NCBI GenBank assembly: GCA_019637175.1
Contig: JAHBWD010000033.1
Location: forward strand, 25,180-89,179
Reading direction: 5' to 3'
Length of the DNA stretch: 64,000 nt
Source: Labilithrix sp.
GTDB lineage: Bacteria > Myxococcota_A > Polyangia > Polyangiales > Polyangiaceae
In this document: piece by piece, positions 43,365 through 52,600 of the stretch
Layout: each line of letters starts with the position of its first letter
How positions within the stretch are numbered: position 1 is the first letter of the stretch
Notes under the pieces: generated by a model
Told to the model about the DNA's origin: nothing
What the model saw: only the letters and a program-made list of their open reading frames with translations
Database searches by the model: none
Translations under genes and position numbers: made by a program

Positions 43365-43997
43365 ATGGTCGCCGCGACGACGCGCCCGGTACGGAGAGGT
43401 CTGCCGGAGCAGCGAATGCTCGTCAGCGGCGTGCGGTGGAAGGACTACGTCATCCTCCGCGAGGCGCTCGACACACCGAGCCTGAAGATGACCTACCTCG
43501 AAGGAGACCTCGAGCTGATGTCGCCGTCTGGCGCCAACGAGAAGCACAAGAAGATCATCGCTCGCCTCGTCGAGACCTACGCCTATCTCCTGCGCCTTCC
43601 CTTCAACGGCTACGGCTCGACGACCTTCCGCAAGGAAGCCAAGAAGCGAGGCGTGGAGCCGGACGAGTGCTGGGTCCTCGGCAGGACGCTCGACGAAGGC
43701 GACTACCCCGACATCGTGCTCGAAGTCATCGAGACGGCTCCGCTGCTCGACAAACTCCGAGTCTACGACGGGCTGGCGATCCCAGAGGTATGGCTCTTCG
43801 AGGAGGGGCGCTTCACGATCCATCATCGGCGCAAGAAGGGCGGCTACGAGCAAGCCGGCAAGAGCGCGCTCTTGCCCGAGCTCGACTTCTCGCTCCTCGC
43901 GCGTCTCGTCGAGATCGAAGACCAGCAGGCTGCGCTCGAGGAGCTCACGCGGCGGGTGAAAGCCGCGGCGAAGCCCAGGGCCAAGAAGCGCCGCTGA
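43365..43997 (+). CDS. Uma2-family (DUF820) endonuclease-like protein
   Basis: 210 residues from the ATG at 43365. Motifs of the PD-(D/E)XK-like Uma2 family are visible: YLEGDLELMSPSG, GVEPDECWVLG, YPDIVLEVIET and GLAIPEVWLFE. Family members are abundant in cyanobacteria and other multicellular-type bacteria and often mobile; their role is unclear. A Lys/Arg-rich tail follows. It converges on the Fe-S operon, ending 5 bp from the fdx stop. Confidence 0.88.
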   Translation: MVAATTRPVRRGLPEQRMLVSGVRWKDYVILREALDTPSLKMTYLEGDLELMSPSGANEKHKKIIARLVETYAYLLRLPFNGYGSTTFRKEAKKRGVEPDECWVLGRTLDEGDYPDIVLEVIETAPLLDKLRVYDGLAIPEVWLFEEGRFTIHHRRKKGGYEQAGKSALLPELDFSLLARLVEIEDQQAALEELTRRVKAAAKPRAKKRR

Positions 43998-44002
43998 CGC
44001 CG

Positions 44003-44359
44003 TCAGCCCGCGCGCTTCGTGTACTTGCCGCGCGCCTCGGGGTGCTCGTTCTCGTAGGCCTCGAGGCTCTCGCGCGTGATCTCGACCTCGATCTCGCCGT
44101 CTCGCTCGATCACCGACTGACAGCCCAGGCGTGAGCTGGCGCGGACGTCGAAGGCCTTGTCGAGGATGTCTTCCTCTTCGTCTTCCTTCTCGCTCAAGAG
44201 CTCCGCGCCCTTGTGCACGTAGACGTGACACGTCGAGCAGGCGCAGACGCCGCCGCACGCGTAGCCCTCGGGCGCCTCGATCTTCTGCGCGGCGACGAGG
44301 ATCGACGTGCCGACCGGAACCTCCGCTTGCCCGTAACCCTTGAATCGAACGATCGCCAT
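44003..44359 (-). CDS. fdx: [2Fe-2S] ferredoxin of the Fe-S assembly operon
   Basis: Start set at the ATG at 44359 with GAGG six bases upstream. The 118-residue protein has the plant/Isc ferredoxin ligand pattern CGGVCACSTC plus a distal Cys in RLGCQS. It should supply electrons for cluster assembly on IscU. It is the last gene of the operon, eight bases after hscA. Confidence 0.9.
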   Translation of the reverse strand: MAIVRFKGYGQAEVPVGTSILVAAQKIEAPEGYACGGVCACSTCHVYVHKGAELLSEKEDEEEDILDKAFDVRASSRLGCQSVIERDGEIEVEITRESLEAYENEHPEARGKYTKRAG

Positions 44360-44367
44360 CTCGAACC

Positions 44368-46302
44368 TCAACGCGACGAGGGCGGAGCCGCAGGAAGCGG
44401 CGCACCATGCGCGGCCTCGATGCCCTTGGCGTGCTCGACCGTCTTCTCGACGACCGAGAGCCGCTGCCCTTCGATCGCCGCGGCGATCGCGTGATTCATT
44501 CGGCGCTCGGCGAAGGCCTTCGACGCCTCGTCGAGCTCCTCGATGCGGAGCTGGATCTTCCGCGGATCGTCGCCCGCCATCGACGCTTCGAGCGCGGCCA
44601 CGGCCGCTTCGATCGCCTCGCGCTCACCCGCGACGAGGAGCGCGGGCTCCGCGTCGAGCGACTTCCTCGTCGAACCCACGACGCGGTGGCCCTCCACGCG
44701 CGCCTCGGCGAGCCGGCGCGCCGCGAGATCTTCTTCGCCGTGATCGATCGCGTCGAGGAGCATCTGCTCCACAGTCTCGTCGTCGAGGCCGTACGAGGGC
44801 TTCACCGTGACCGTCTGCTCGATGCCCGTGCGCTCCTCGCGCGCGTGCACGCCGAGCAGACCGTCGGCGTCGACGCGGAACGTCACCTCGAGGCGCGCCA
44901 TGCCCGCGCTCATCTTCGGGATCCCGCGCAGCGTGAATTTGGCGAGGCTCCGGCAGTCGGCGGCGAGCTCGCGCTCGCCTTGCACGACGTGGATCTCGAA
45001 GCCCGTCTGTTCGTCTTCCTGCGTCGTGTAGGCGGCGCGCGCGGCCGCGGGGATCGTCGTGTTGCGCGGCAAGATGCGATCGACGACGCCGCCGCCGACC
45101 TCGATGCCGAGCGAGAGCGGGATCACGTCGAGGAGGAGCACCTCGTCGGCGCTCCCCTGCCCCGCGAGGATGTTCGCCTGCACCGCGGCGCCGAGCGCGA
45201 CGACCTTGTCGGGATCGATGTCGCCGAGGGGCTCGCGCCCGAAGAGCTCCTTCACGTACGCGCGAACGGCGGGCACGCGCGTGGATCCGCCGACCAAGAT
45301 CACGCCGTCGAGCTCCTCGGCCGCGACGCCGGCGTCGCGGAGCGCGCGCTTGCACGCGCGGCCGGTGCGCTCGAGCAGCGGCCGCACGAGCTCGTCGAAG
45401 CGCGCGCGCGTCACGTCGAGCATCGCGGGATCGCGCCCGAGGGGGTTGTCGAAGCGCACTTCGCTCGCGGTCGTGAGGCCGTGCTTCACCTCGCGCGCGG
45501 CGTCGAGCACGACGCGCACCTCCGAGGGCGTGGCCTTGGCGACGTCGCTCTTGGCGAGGTGGAAGATCTCCTCGGCGAGCGCGCGGTCCATGTCGTCGCC
45601 GCCGAGCGCGCTATCGCCGCCCGTCGACTTCACCTGGAAGACGCCGTCGTCGAGCACGAGGATCGTGACGTCGAACGTGCCGCCGCCGAGATCGTAGACC
45701 GCGAACCTTCCGTTCTGCTTCTTCTCGAGGCCGTACGCGAGCGCCGCCGCCGTGGGCTCGTTGAGCAGGCGCAGCACCTCGAGGCCCGCGAGGCGACCGG
45801 CGTCTTTCGTCGCCTGCCGCTGGCCGTCGTCGAAGTACGCCGGCACCGTGATGACCGCGCCGCCGACGCTACGGAGCTCGTCTTGCGCGAGTCGCTCGAG
45901 CGCGCGCAGGATCTCCGCGCTCACCTCGACCGGCGTGACGACCTTGTCGCGCACCGCGAAGCGCACGACGTTGGCCTCGCCTTCCTTGGGCGAGACGAAC
46001 GCGTACGGGCCCATGCGCTTCGTCTCGGGATCGTCGGCGCCGCGCCCCATGAAGCGCTTGACGCTCACGATCGTCTCGCGCGGGCTCTCGGCCGCGCGGC
46101 GGAGCGCGTCGACGCCGACGACGACGTCGCCTCGATCGCCGTAGTGAACGGCGCTCGGCAGGAGCGCGCGACCGTCGCAATCTTCGATCGCCACCGGGCG
46201 TTCGTTCTTCACGTACGCGACAAGCGAGTTGGTCGTGCCCAGATCGATCCCGATCGCGCGAGGAGGCGCCTTGGGATCGAAGATTTCGAGAAGTTGAGTC
46301 AT
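44368..46302 (-). CDS. hscA: Hsp70-type chaperone HscA
   Basis: 644 residues. The start at 46302 overlaps the hscB stop (ATGA). Actin-like ATPase motifs are IGIDLGTTNSLVAY (phosphate 1), YDLGGGTFDVTIL and GGSTRVPAVR; the substrate-binding domain and helical lid follow from about 390. HscA works with HscB to release clusters from IscU by recognising its LPPVK loop, which is present in the IscU encoded here. It is shorter in the C-terminal lid than DnaK, as expected for HscA. Confidence 0.93.
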   Translation of the reverse strand: MTQLLEIFDPKAPPRAIGIDLGTTNSLVAYVKNERPVAIEDCDGRALLPSAVHYGDRGDVVVGVDALRRAAESPRETIVSVKRFMGRGADDPETKRMGPYAFVSPKEGEANVVRFAVRDKVVTPVEVSAEILRALERLAQDELRSVGGAVITVPAYFDDGQRQATKDAGRLAGLEVLRLLNEPTAAALAYGLEKKQNGRFAVYDLGGGTFDVTILVLDDGVFQVKSTGGDSALGGDDMDRALAEEIFHLAKSDVAKATPSEVRVVLDAAREVKHGLTTASEVRFDNPLGRDPAMLDVTRARFDELVRPLLERTGRACKRALRDAGVAAEELDGVILVGGSTRVPAVRAYVKELFGREPLGDIDPDKVVALGAAVQANILAGQGSADEVLLLDVIPLSLGIEVGGGVVDRILPRNTTIPAAARAAYTTQEDEQTGFEIHVVQGERELAADCRSLAKFTLRGIPKMSAGMARLEVTFRVDADGLLGVHAREERTGIEQTVTVKPSYGLDDETVEQMLLDAIDHGEEDLAARRLAEARVEGHRVVGSTRKSLDAEPALLVAGEREAIEAAVAALEASMAGDDPRKIQLRIEELDEASKAFAERRMNHAIAAAIEGQRLSVVEKTVEHAKGIEAAHGAPLPAAPPSSR

Positions 46303-46832
46303 GCGTCCTGCTCCTCTTCGAAGGCGCTCACCTCGTCGAGGAAGCGACGGTAGAAGCGGAGCTCGCCGAGGCTCGGGAGGAGCTTCTCGAGCGCGGCGCG
46401 ATCGGGGCGCGCGGACGTCGCCGCGAAGCCCGTCGCCAGCGCGGCCTCGGCCTTCTTCGCGCGCCCGCGCACGTCGCCGGCGAGCGCCTCGACCTTGGCG
46501 ACGTCTTTGTGCGCGCGCGCCTCGGCGAGCGCCTCGCGCATCTCGAGCACGTCCATGAGAAACGCCGCGCTCGCCTTGGGCTCGTTGTTCTCGCCGACGG
46601 CGATCCCCGACAGATCGAAGAGCGACTCCGCGCGGCGGATCGGGTCGCGCACGATGCGCCACGCCTCGTTCACCGACGCCGCCTTGTCGAGGACCGCGCG
46701 CCGCTCGCTCGCGCTCGCCTGCACGTGCTTGTCGGGGTGGAGCGCGCGAGACAGCTCGCGGTGGACCTTCTCGACCGCACCGAGGTCGAGATCGAACCTC
46801 CTCGCGACGCCGAGCATTTCGAACGGATCCAT
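46299..46832 (-). CDS. hscB: J-domain co-chaperone HscB
   Basis: 177 residues with an N-terminal J domain containing the HPD motif (SRALHPDKHVQA) near residue 32 and a C-terminal helical domain that binds IscU. It stimulates HscA ATPase and delivers IscU. Translation appears coupled to hscA by a 4-bp overlap. Confidence 0.92.
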   Translation of the reverse strand: MDPFEMLGVARRFDLDLGAVEKVHRELSRALHPDKHVQASASERRAVLDKAASVNEAWRIVRDPIRRAESLFDLSGIAVGENNEPKASAAFLMDVLEMREALAEARAHKDVAKVEALAGDVRGRAKKAEAALATGFAATSARPDRAALEKLLPSLGELRFYRRFLDEVSAFEEEQDA

Positions 46833-46845
46833 GAGCCGAGACCTT

Positions 46846-47247
46846 CTACACGGTGAAACTGGTGCCGCAGCCGCAGGACGCCTTCTCGTTGGGGTTTTCG
46901 AACTTGAAGCCCTGGCGCATGAGCGTCTTCTCCCACGCGAGCGTCGCGCCGTTCAGATAGAGGAGGCTCTTCTTGTCGACGACGATGCGCACGGGCGAGC
47001 CGTCGGTCGCGACCTCGTCGTAGACGACGTCGCGCGCGTGAGGCGGGCCGTCGTGGAACTCGATCACGTAGGAGAAGCCCGAGCAGCCGCCTCCGCGGAT
47101 CCCCACGCGGAGCGCAGTGCCCTCGACGTTGCGCTTCTTGATCTGCGCACCGACGGCGTCGACCGCGGCCTGGGTGATGGAGATCGCCAGCGCCTTCTTC
47201 GGCTCTTCTTCTGCGCGCTTCTCGACGGCTGCGGTGCTCATGTTCAT
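46846..47247 (-). CDS. iscA: A-type Fe-S carrier IscA
   Basis: 133 residues. The start at 47247 overlaps the iscU stop (ATGA). Conserved A-type cysteines are in GGGCSGFSY and the terminal CGCGTSF. A charged N-terminal extension of about 20 residues precedes the fold. It should accept clusters or iron from IscU and pass them to apo-proteins. Confidence 0.93.
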   Translation of the reverse strand: MNMSTAAVEKRAEEEPKKALAISITQAAVDAVGAQIKKRNVEGTALRVGIRGGGCSGFSYVIEFHDGPPHARDVVYDEVATDGSPVRIVVDKKSLLYLNGATLAWEKTLMRQGFKFENPNEKASCGCGTSFTV

Positions 47248-47633
47248 CTCTTGGCGGCCTGCTTCGCGCGGTAGTCGGCGATCGCGCTCTTGATGGCGTC
47301 TTCGGCGAGGACCGAGCAGTGGATCTTCACCGGCGGCAGGTTCAGCTCGTTGACGATGTCGACGTTCTTGATCGACTCGGCCTCCTCGACCTTCTTGCCC
47401 TTGATCCACTCGGTCGCGAGCGACGACGAAGCGATCGCCGATCCGCAGCCGAAGGTCTTGAACTTCGCGTCTTCGATGACGCCGTCGTCGTTGACCTTGA
47501 TCTGGAGGCGCATGACGTCGCCGCACGCGGGCGCGCCGACGAGGCCCGTTCCCACGTTCGGATCGTCTTTGTCGAGCGTTCCCACGTTGCGCGGGTTCTC
47601 GGCGTGCTCGATGACCTTCTCGCTGTATGCCAT
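47244..47633 (-). CDS. iscU: Fe-S scaffold IscU
   Basis: 129 residues with the three ligand cysteines in APACGDVM, TFGCGSAI and IHCSVLAED and the LPPVK chaperone-recognition motif. It is the scaffold on which sulfur from IscS and iron are assembled. Nineteen bases separate it from iscS. Confidence 0.95.
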   Translation of the reverse strand: MAYSEKVIEHAENPRNVGTLDKDDPNVGTGLVGAPACGDVMRLQIKVNDDGVIEDAKFKTFGCGSAIASSSLATEWIKGKKVEEAESIKNVDIVNELNLPPVKIHCSVLAEDAIKSAIADYRAKQAAKR

Positions 47634-47652
47634 GACTCTCTCCTCGAGCTCC

Positions 47653-48876
47653 TCAGTGAGCGACCCACGCGACGCTCTTCAGGTCGATGCCTTCCTTGTG
47701 CATCTCGTAGAGCGGCGACATCTCGCGCAGGTGTTTGACCTTCTGGATGACGAGATCGGCCACGAAGTCGACCTCTGCCTCGGTCGAGAATCGACCGAGA
47801 CCGAAACGGATGCTCGAGTGCGCGAGCTCGTCGCCCACGCCGAGCGCGCGGAGCACGTAGCTCGGCTCGAGGCTCGCCGACGTGCAGGCCGAGCCGGAGC
47901 TCACCGCCACGTCCTTGATCGCCATCATCATGGCTTCGCCCTCGACGAAGTTGAACGAGATGTTCAGGTTGCCGGGCAGGCGGTGCTCGAGCGAGCCGTT
48001 GACGTACGTCTCTTCGAGCGCGCCCTGGAGCTTCTTGCGGAGCCGCTCGCGGAGCGAGAGGAGGCGCGCGGCCTCTTCCTTGCCCTCCTTCGTCAGGATC
48101 TCGGCGGCCTTGCCGAAGCCGACGATCGCCGGAACGTTCAGCGTGCCCGAGCGCATGCCGCGCTCGTGGCCGCCGCCGTCCATCTGCGCGACGATGCGGA
48201 CGCGCGGCTTGCTGCGGCGCACGAAGAGCGCGCCGACGCCCTTGGGGCCGTACATCTTGTGCGCGGTGATGCTCGCGAGATCGACGTTCATCTTCTGGAC
48301 GTCGAAGTCGACCTTGCCGACGCCCTGCACCGCGTCGGTGTGGAAGAGGATGTTCTTGGCCCGCGTGATCTTGCCGATCGCCTCGAGCGGCTGCACCGTG
48401 CCGATCTCGTTGTTGGCGAGCATGATCGAGACGAGGATCGTCTTGTCGGTGATCGCCTGCTCGACGGCCGAAGGCTCGACGAGCCCTTCCTTGTTCACCG
48501 GGAGATAGGTGACCGAGAAGCCCTCTTTCTCGAGGCGCTTGCACGTGTCGAGCACGGCCTTGTGCTCGATCACGGACGTGATGATGTGGTTGCCCTTGTC
48601 TTGGTAGAACTCGGCGACGCCCTTGATCGCGAGGTTGTTCGACTCGCTCGCGCCGGAGGTGAAGACGATCTCCTTCTCGCTCGAGGCGCCGATGAGCTTC
48701 GCGATGCGCTCGCGCGCGTAGTCGACCGCCTCTTCGGCCGACCAGCCGAACGCGTGGCTGCGGCTCGCGGCGTTGCCGAACTTCTCGGTGAAGTAGGGCA
48801 GCATCTCCTCGAGCACGCGCGGGTCGACCGGCGTCGTCGAGTGGTAGTCCATGAAGATCGGAAGCTTGACGGCCAT
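47653..48876 (-). CDS. iscS: Cysteine desulfurase IscS
   Basis: 407 residues from the ATG at 48876; the frame stays open upstream but that part is the shadow of the regulator gene. The PLP site is ITAHKMYGPKG (Lys in the AHK motif) and the catalytic cysteine loop is SSGSACTSASLEP. It provides sulfur to IscU. Eleven bases separate it from the regulator gene upstream. Confidence 0.95.
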   Translation of the reverse strand: MAVKLPIFMDYHSTTPVDPRVLEEMLPYFTEKFGNAASRSHAFGWSAEEAVDYARERIAKLIGASSEKEIVFTSGASESNNLAIKGVAEFYQDKGNHIITSVIEHKAVLDTCKRLEKEGFSVTYLPVNKEGLVEPSAVEQAITDKTILVSIMLANNEIGTVQPLEAIGKITRAKNILFHTDAVQGVGKVDFDVQKMNVDLASITAHKMYGPKGVGALFVRRSKPRVRIVAQMDGGGHERGMRSGTLNVPAIVGFGKAAEILTKEGKEEAARLLSLRERLRKKLQGALEETYVNGSLEHRLPGNLNISFNFVEGEAMMMAIKDVAVSSGSACTSASLEPSYVLRALGVGDELAHSSIRFGLGRFSTEAEVDFVADLVIQKVKHLREMSPLYEMHKEGIDLKSVAWVAH

Positions 48877-48887
48877 CGTTGTCTCTC

Positions 48888-49430
48888 TCAGGTCCTGAAG
48901 CCGGCGACGAGATCGGGGACCTCGAGCGAAGCCGGGTGGTGATCGCAGCACTGACACGACGAGAGCACGCGGCCCTCTTCGCAATCGGTGTCGCAGGTCT
49001 CGAGGTAGGCGAGGCTCGCGAGGATCTCTCGCTCGAGCCCCTGGAGGCGCGCGATCTGCGAGCGCGTCTCCTCGAGCTTCTTGGCGTACACCTCGCGCAC
49101 GCCGACCATCGCCGAAGAGGCCGAGCCGTTGCCCGTCAGCTCGACGTCTTTCACGATGGCCTTGATGTCGGTGAGGCTGAAGCCGAGATCCTGGAGCTTG
49201 CCGATCCAGCGGATCCGCACGAGCGCCTCGGGACCATAGAGGCGGTAGCGCCCCTTCGAGCGCGCCGCGGGCCTCAGCAGGTCGAGCTGCTCGTAGAGGT
49301 GGATCGCGCGGACCGTCTTGCCCGATTCGCGCGCGAGATCGCCGACCTGCATCGTCGCGTCGGACGCTTCGGCCGCTTCGGGCGCGACCTGCGTGCTGCT
49401 CTTGAGGAGGGGCAGTCGGACGTTGTTCAT
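48888..49430 (-). CDS. MerR-family regulator with cysteine cluster, heading the Fe-S operon
   Basis: 180 residues. A MerR helix-turn-helix and wing (MQVGDLARESGKTVRAIHLY, from residue 27) follow a 26-residue extension. A long dimerisation helix comes next, and the C-terminus has Cys146, 150, 159, 161 and 162 with two His, a likely metal or cluster site. It occupies the position of the Rrf2-type IscR in other isc operons and is not of that family. Iron- or cluster-sensing autoregulation of the operon is the simplest inference. An ATG at 49352 is a possible shorter start but lacks a ribosome-binding site. Confidence 0.88.
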   Translation of the reverse strand: MNNVRLPLLKSSTQVAPEAAEASDATMQVGDLARESGKTVRAIHLYEQLDLLRPAARSKGRYRLYGPEALVRIRWIGKLQDLGFSLTDIKAIVKDVELTGNGSASSAMVGVREVYAKKLEETRSQIARLQGLEREILASLAYLETCDTDCEEGRVLSSCQCCDHHPASLEVPDLVAGFRT

Positions 49431-49442
49431 GGGGTTTTCCCC
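49431..49442 (-). promoter_or_regulatory. GGGG-AAAA-CCCC hairpin directly before the regulator start
   Basis: On the coding strand GGGGAAAACCCC ends at the ATG. The G run is the only ribosome-binding candidate, and it can pair with the C run next to the start codon, so the RNA could mask its own site. The stem is only four pairs, so an effect is uncertain. Confidence 0.4.
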
Positions 49443-49456
49443 GCAGAGGCATCGCT

Positions 49457-49480
49457 AACTCTCACGTAAACGTCAGAGTT
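49457..49480. promoter_or_regulatory. Dyad operator candidate 1 before the Fe-S operon
   Basis: A 24-bp inverted repeat with outer arms AACTCT and AGAGTT and inner ACGT half-sites. It lies downstream of the predicted operon promoter, at about +7 to +30 of the transcript. A second, similar dyad lies 70 bp away centre to centre. Candidate binding site for the MerR-type protein. Confidence 0.6.
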
Positions 49481-49493
49481 GGAAGGCAAATCG

Positions 49494-49522
49494 TTGATAA
49501 GAGACCCGAGCCAGCGGGTCAA
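49494..49522 (-). promoter_or_regulatory. Predicted sigma70-type promoter of the regulator-isc operon
   Basis: On the minus strand TTGACC at 49522-49517 (-35) and TATCAA at 49499-49494 (-10) are separated by 17 bases. The transcript would start near 49487, about 57 bases before the regulator ATG. The promoter lies between two dyads, so a dimer bound to both could block or loop it. Confidence 0.5.
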
Positions 49523-49525
49523 GAC

Positions 49526-49551
49526 ATACTCTCACGTTAACGTTAGGGTAT
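49526..49551. promoter_or_regulatory. Dyad operator candidate 2 before the Fe-S operon
   Basis: A 26-bp inverted repeat, with arms ATACTCT and AGGGTAT around the perfect core ACGTTAACGT. It lies three bases upstream of the predicted -35 element. It shares CTCACGT with dyad 1 and is spaced 70 bp from it, close to seven helical turns. Confidence 0.6.
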
Positions 49552-49632
49552 GACGTAAGCAAGCGGGACCATGAGGAAACCGTGGCCGCCTGCCGCCGGC
49601 GGCGCCGATCCGCGCTCTGTTATGCTCGAGCC

Positions 49633-52600
49633 GTGGCGGACGAGGAGTCGACGCAGCCGATCGACATTCACGCGCTGCGCGACGAAGCGCGGCGGCGGGC
49701 CCAGTCCCAGCCTGCGAACGAGGAGATCGCGGAGAGCGCGACGAGCGACGAGAGCGACGAGAACGAGCCGACGGCGACGACGCTGCCTCTGCCGGATTCG
49801 GTGTCGTTGCCGGAGTCACTGCCGGAGTCGTCGCTGCCGGAGTCGAAGGAGGAAGCCGCGATCACGTTGTCTCCACCACCTTCGACGACGCGAATCGACA
49901 TCGCTCCGTCGATGCCCGGCACCGTCCCGGCGCACGAGCTCGTGCAGGCGCTGGTCGCGGTCATGGGCGCACGCTCCGAGCGCGACGGATCGCTCGGAGA
50001 GACGGACGAGAGCGAGGCGCTTCATCCGGACATCGTCGACGCCCGGATCGGCGACGCGCAGATCATCGACAATCTCGTCGATCTCGAGCACCTCACCGAG
50101 ACCGGCACGGGCGAGCAGACCGCGATGCAAGCGTCGCCGCTCGAGCTGTCGCTCCCTTCGTTCGACGCGACCGCGGAGGATCTCGCCGCGCAAGACGAAG
50201 ACACCGCGACGAACCTGCCTCGCTATCGTCCCGAGCCGACGTCTCCCGAGCGTCATGCCGCGGCGTGGGCCGAGACGGAGGTGACGAGCGTCTCGCCGGG
50301 ACGCGCGGCGCCCGCCGGAGGCCACGCCGAACCGCCCGTCCCCGTCGAGCTCGCGCCCGCCGGGCATCCCGCCGACGATCCCGACGTCACGAGGATGGGC
50401 CGGCTCGATCAAGCGGACGTCCGCGCGGTGTTCGCCGCCGCGGAGCACAACGAGGCGACCGCGGTCTTCAAGAACCTCGTCGGCGCGCCGCCGATCGCGC
50501 CGGAGATCGCACCGGAGGAGATCGTCGAGCCCGACGCCGAAGACATCGAAGACATCGACGACGACGAGATCGAGGCGATCGAGCCGAGCGAGCCGAGCGG
50601 CACCGCGGGGGCCGCGCCCGTGCTCGCCGAGCACGAAGGAGCTGCGCAGAGCGAGCCGAGCATCGTCGACGTCGATTCGCTCGAGATCGAGAGCGTCGAC
50701 GATCTCGTCGAGGACGCAGGCGACGACTTCGACAAGACAGGAGAGAACGCGCTCATCGACTCGAGCGTCCAGAGCGTCGAGGGCGATCTCCCACGCTTCA
50801 CGCTCGGATCGCTCGACGACATCGACGCTTCGTCCAAGCCCGCGCCGGCGGAAGGCGACATCGAGCTCGACTCGCGCGACGCCGACGTCGTCCTCGTGCG
50901 CGACGCGCCGCTCGACGCGCGCGCAGGCGACGGAGAGCTGTCGTACGACGACGACGAAGACGGCGCGACGAGCTTCCTCCGGCGCGACGCGCCGCCCCCG
51001 TCGATCACCGCGCGGAAGCTCGACGCCGAGCACGTCGCCGACATGCAGACGAAGGTCGCCGGCCCGCGCCGCGAGCCGGGGCCGACGTTCATGCCGCCGG
51101 CGCCGATCGGCAAGCAGATCGTCCCCGCGTTCGAGGTCGACACCGACAGCGACGAAGACCAGCTCCAGAAGGAAGAGCGCTTCCACGCGCTTCTCGACCT
51201 TTATCGGCTCCGCCTCGGCGACGCCGACTCGCCGCTCGCGAAGGCGACGCTGCTCCACAAGATCGCGAGCGTCCACGAGTACAAGCTCGGCGAGCCGCAG
51301 GAGGCCTTCGCCGTGCTCGTCGAGGCCTTCGACCTGCGGCCCGGCGACGACGACGTCGTCGCGTCGCTCGATCGCGTGGGGCGAGAGCTCGGGCGCGTGG
51401 GAGAGCTCGCCGAGCGCGCGCGCAAGAACCTCCACACCGCCGATCACGAGCTCAAGGTGATCCTGCTCGGGCACCTCGTGTACTGGTACGAGCGCGTGCT
51501 CAACCGCGGCGCGGAGATGTCGCCGTTCCTCTCCGAGCTCGAGCGGCTCGACAAGACGCACCCCGTGGCCCTCCGGCGCGCGGCGCAGGTCGCGGCGGCC
51601 AACGGAGACGTGAAGTCGCAACGCGAGCTGCTGTTGCGCGCGCTCGATCGAACGGGCCGGCGCGACGAGAAGGTCAACCTCCACCTCGCGCTCGCGAGCG
51701 CGCACGCGGGCACGCCCGAAGCGATCCGCCACTACGAGTCGGCGCTCGCGATCGACGCGTCGTCCGTCGTCGCGCTGCAAGGCTTCGAGCGCCTCGGTCG
51801 CGATCAGGGCAAGCACGCGCAGGTGGAGTGGTGCCTCGAGCGCCAGGTCGAGGTGGCGCTCACCACCGCCGAGCGCGTCGACGCGCTGCTCAAGCTCGCC
51901 GAGCTGCAAGAGACGAAGTTCCTCCGGCGAGAGGAGGCGGCCGAGATCCTCGAGCGCGTGATCGCGGTCGAGCCTTCGCACCCGCAGGCCCTCAAGGCGC
52001 TCGAGCGCTGCTATCACGCGCTCCGCGATTGGCCTCGTCTCGCGAAGGTGCTGCGCGCCCGCGCCGACAACACGTACGACAAGAAGCAGAAGATGGAGCT
52101 GCTCGAGCTCGCCGCCGAGGTCTTCGAATCGAAGCTCGGCGACGCCGGCGCGGCCGTCGAGGTGCACCGCGATCTGTTGCTCGTCGATCCCAAGCACCGC
52201 CGGGCGCTCGCCGATCTCGCGCGCCTCTACGAGAAGCTCGGCGACTGGGGGAACATGTCGACGTACAAGGCGCGCGCGGCCGAGCTCGCGCCGACGAAGC
52301 GCCAGGCCTCGCAGCTGCTCGTCCAGCTCGGCGAGTTCCTCGCGGCGCCCGAGCGCGACCCCATCGCCGCGCGCCTCCAGTACGAACGCGCGGTGACGAT
52401 CGATCCGACGAACGCGACCGCGTGGGAGGCGCTCCAGCGCGTCGCCGCCGCCGCGGGCGACGACCGGCGCGTCATCGAGTGCCTCGAGCAGCGCGGAAAG
52501 CACGTCGACGGACCGAGGCAGCGCGCGGCGATCTACGTCGAGCTCGCCAACGTCCACCGCCTGCGCGGCGACGAGCGCGGGGCGCGCGACGCCTTCGAGG

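Noticed and set aside
43993..44007. A perfect 7-bp inverted repeat at the stops of the Uma2 and fdx genes, considered as a terminator
   Set aside because: The loop is a single base and no T run follows; it partly arises from the two facing stop codons.
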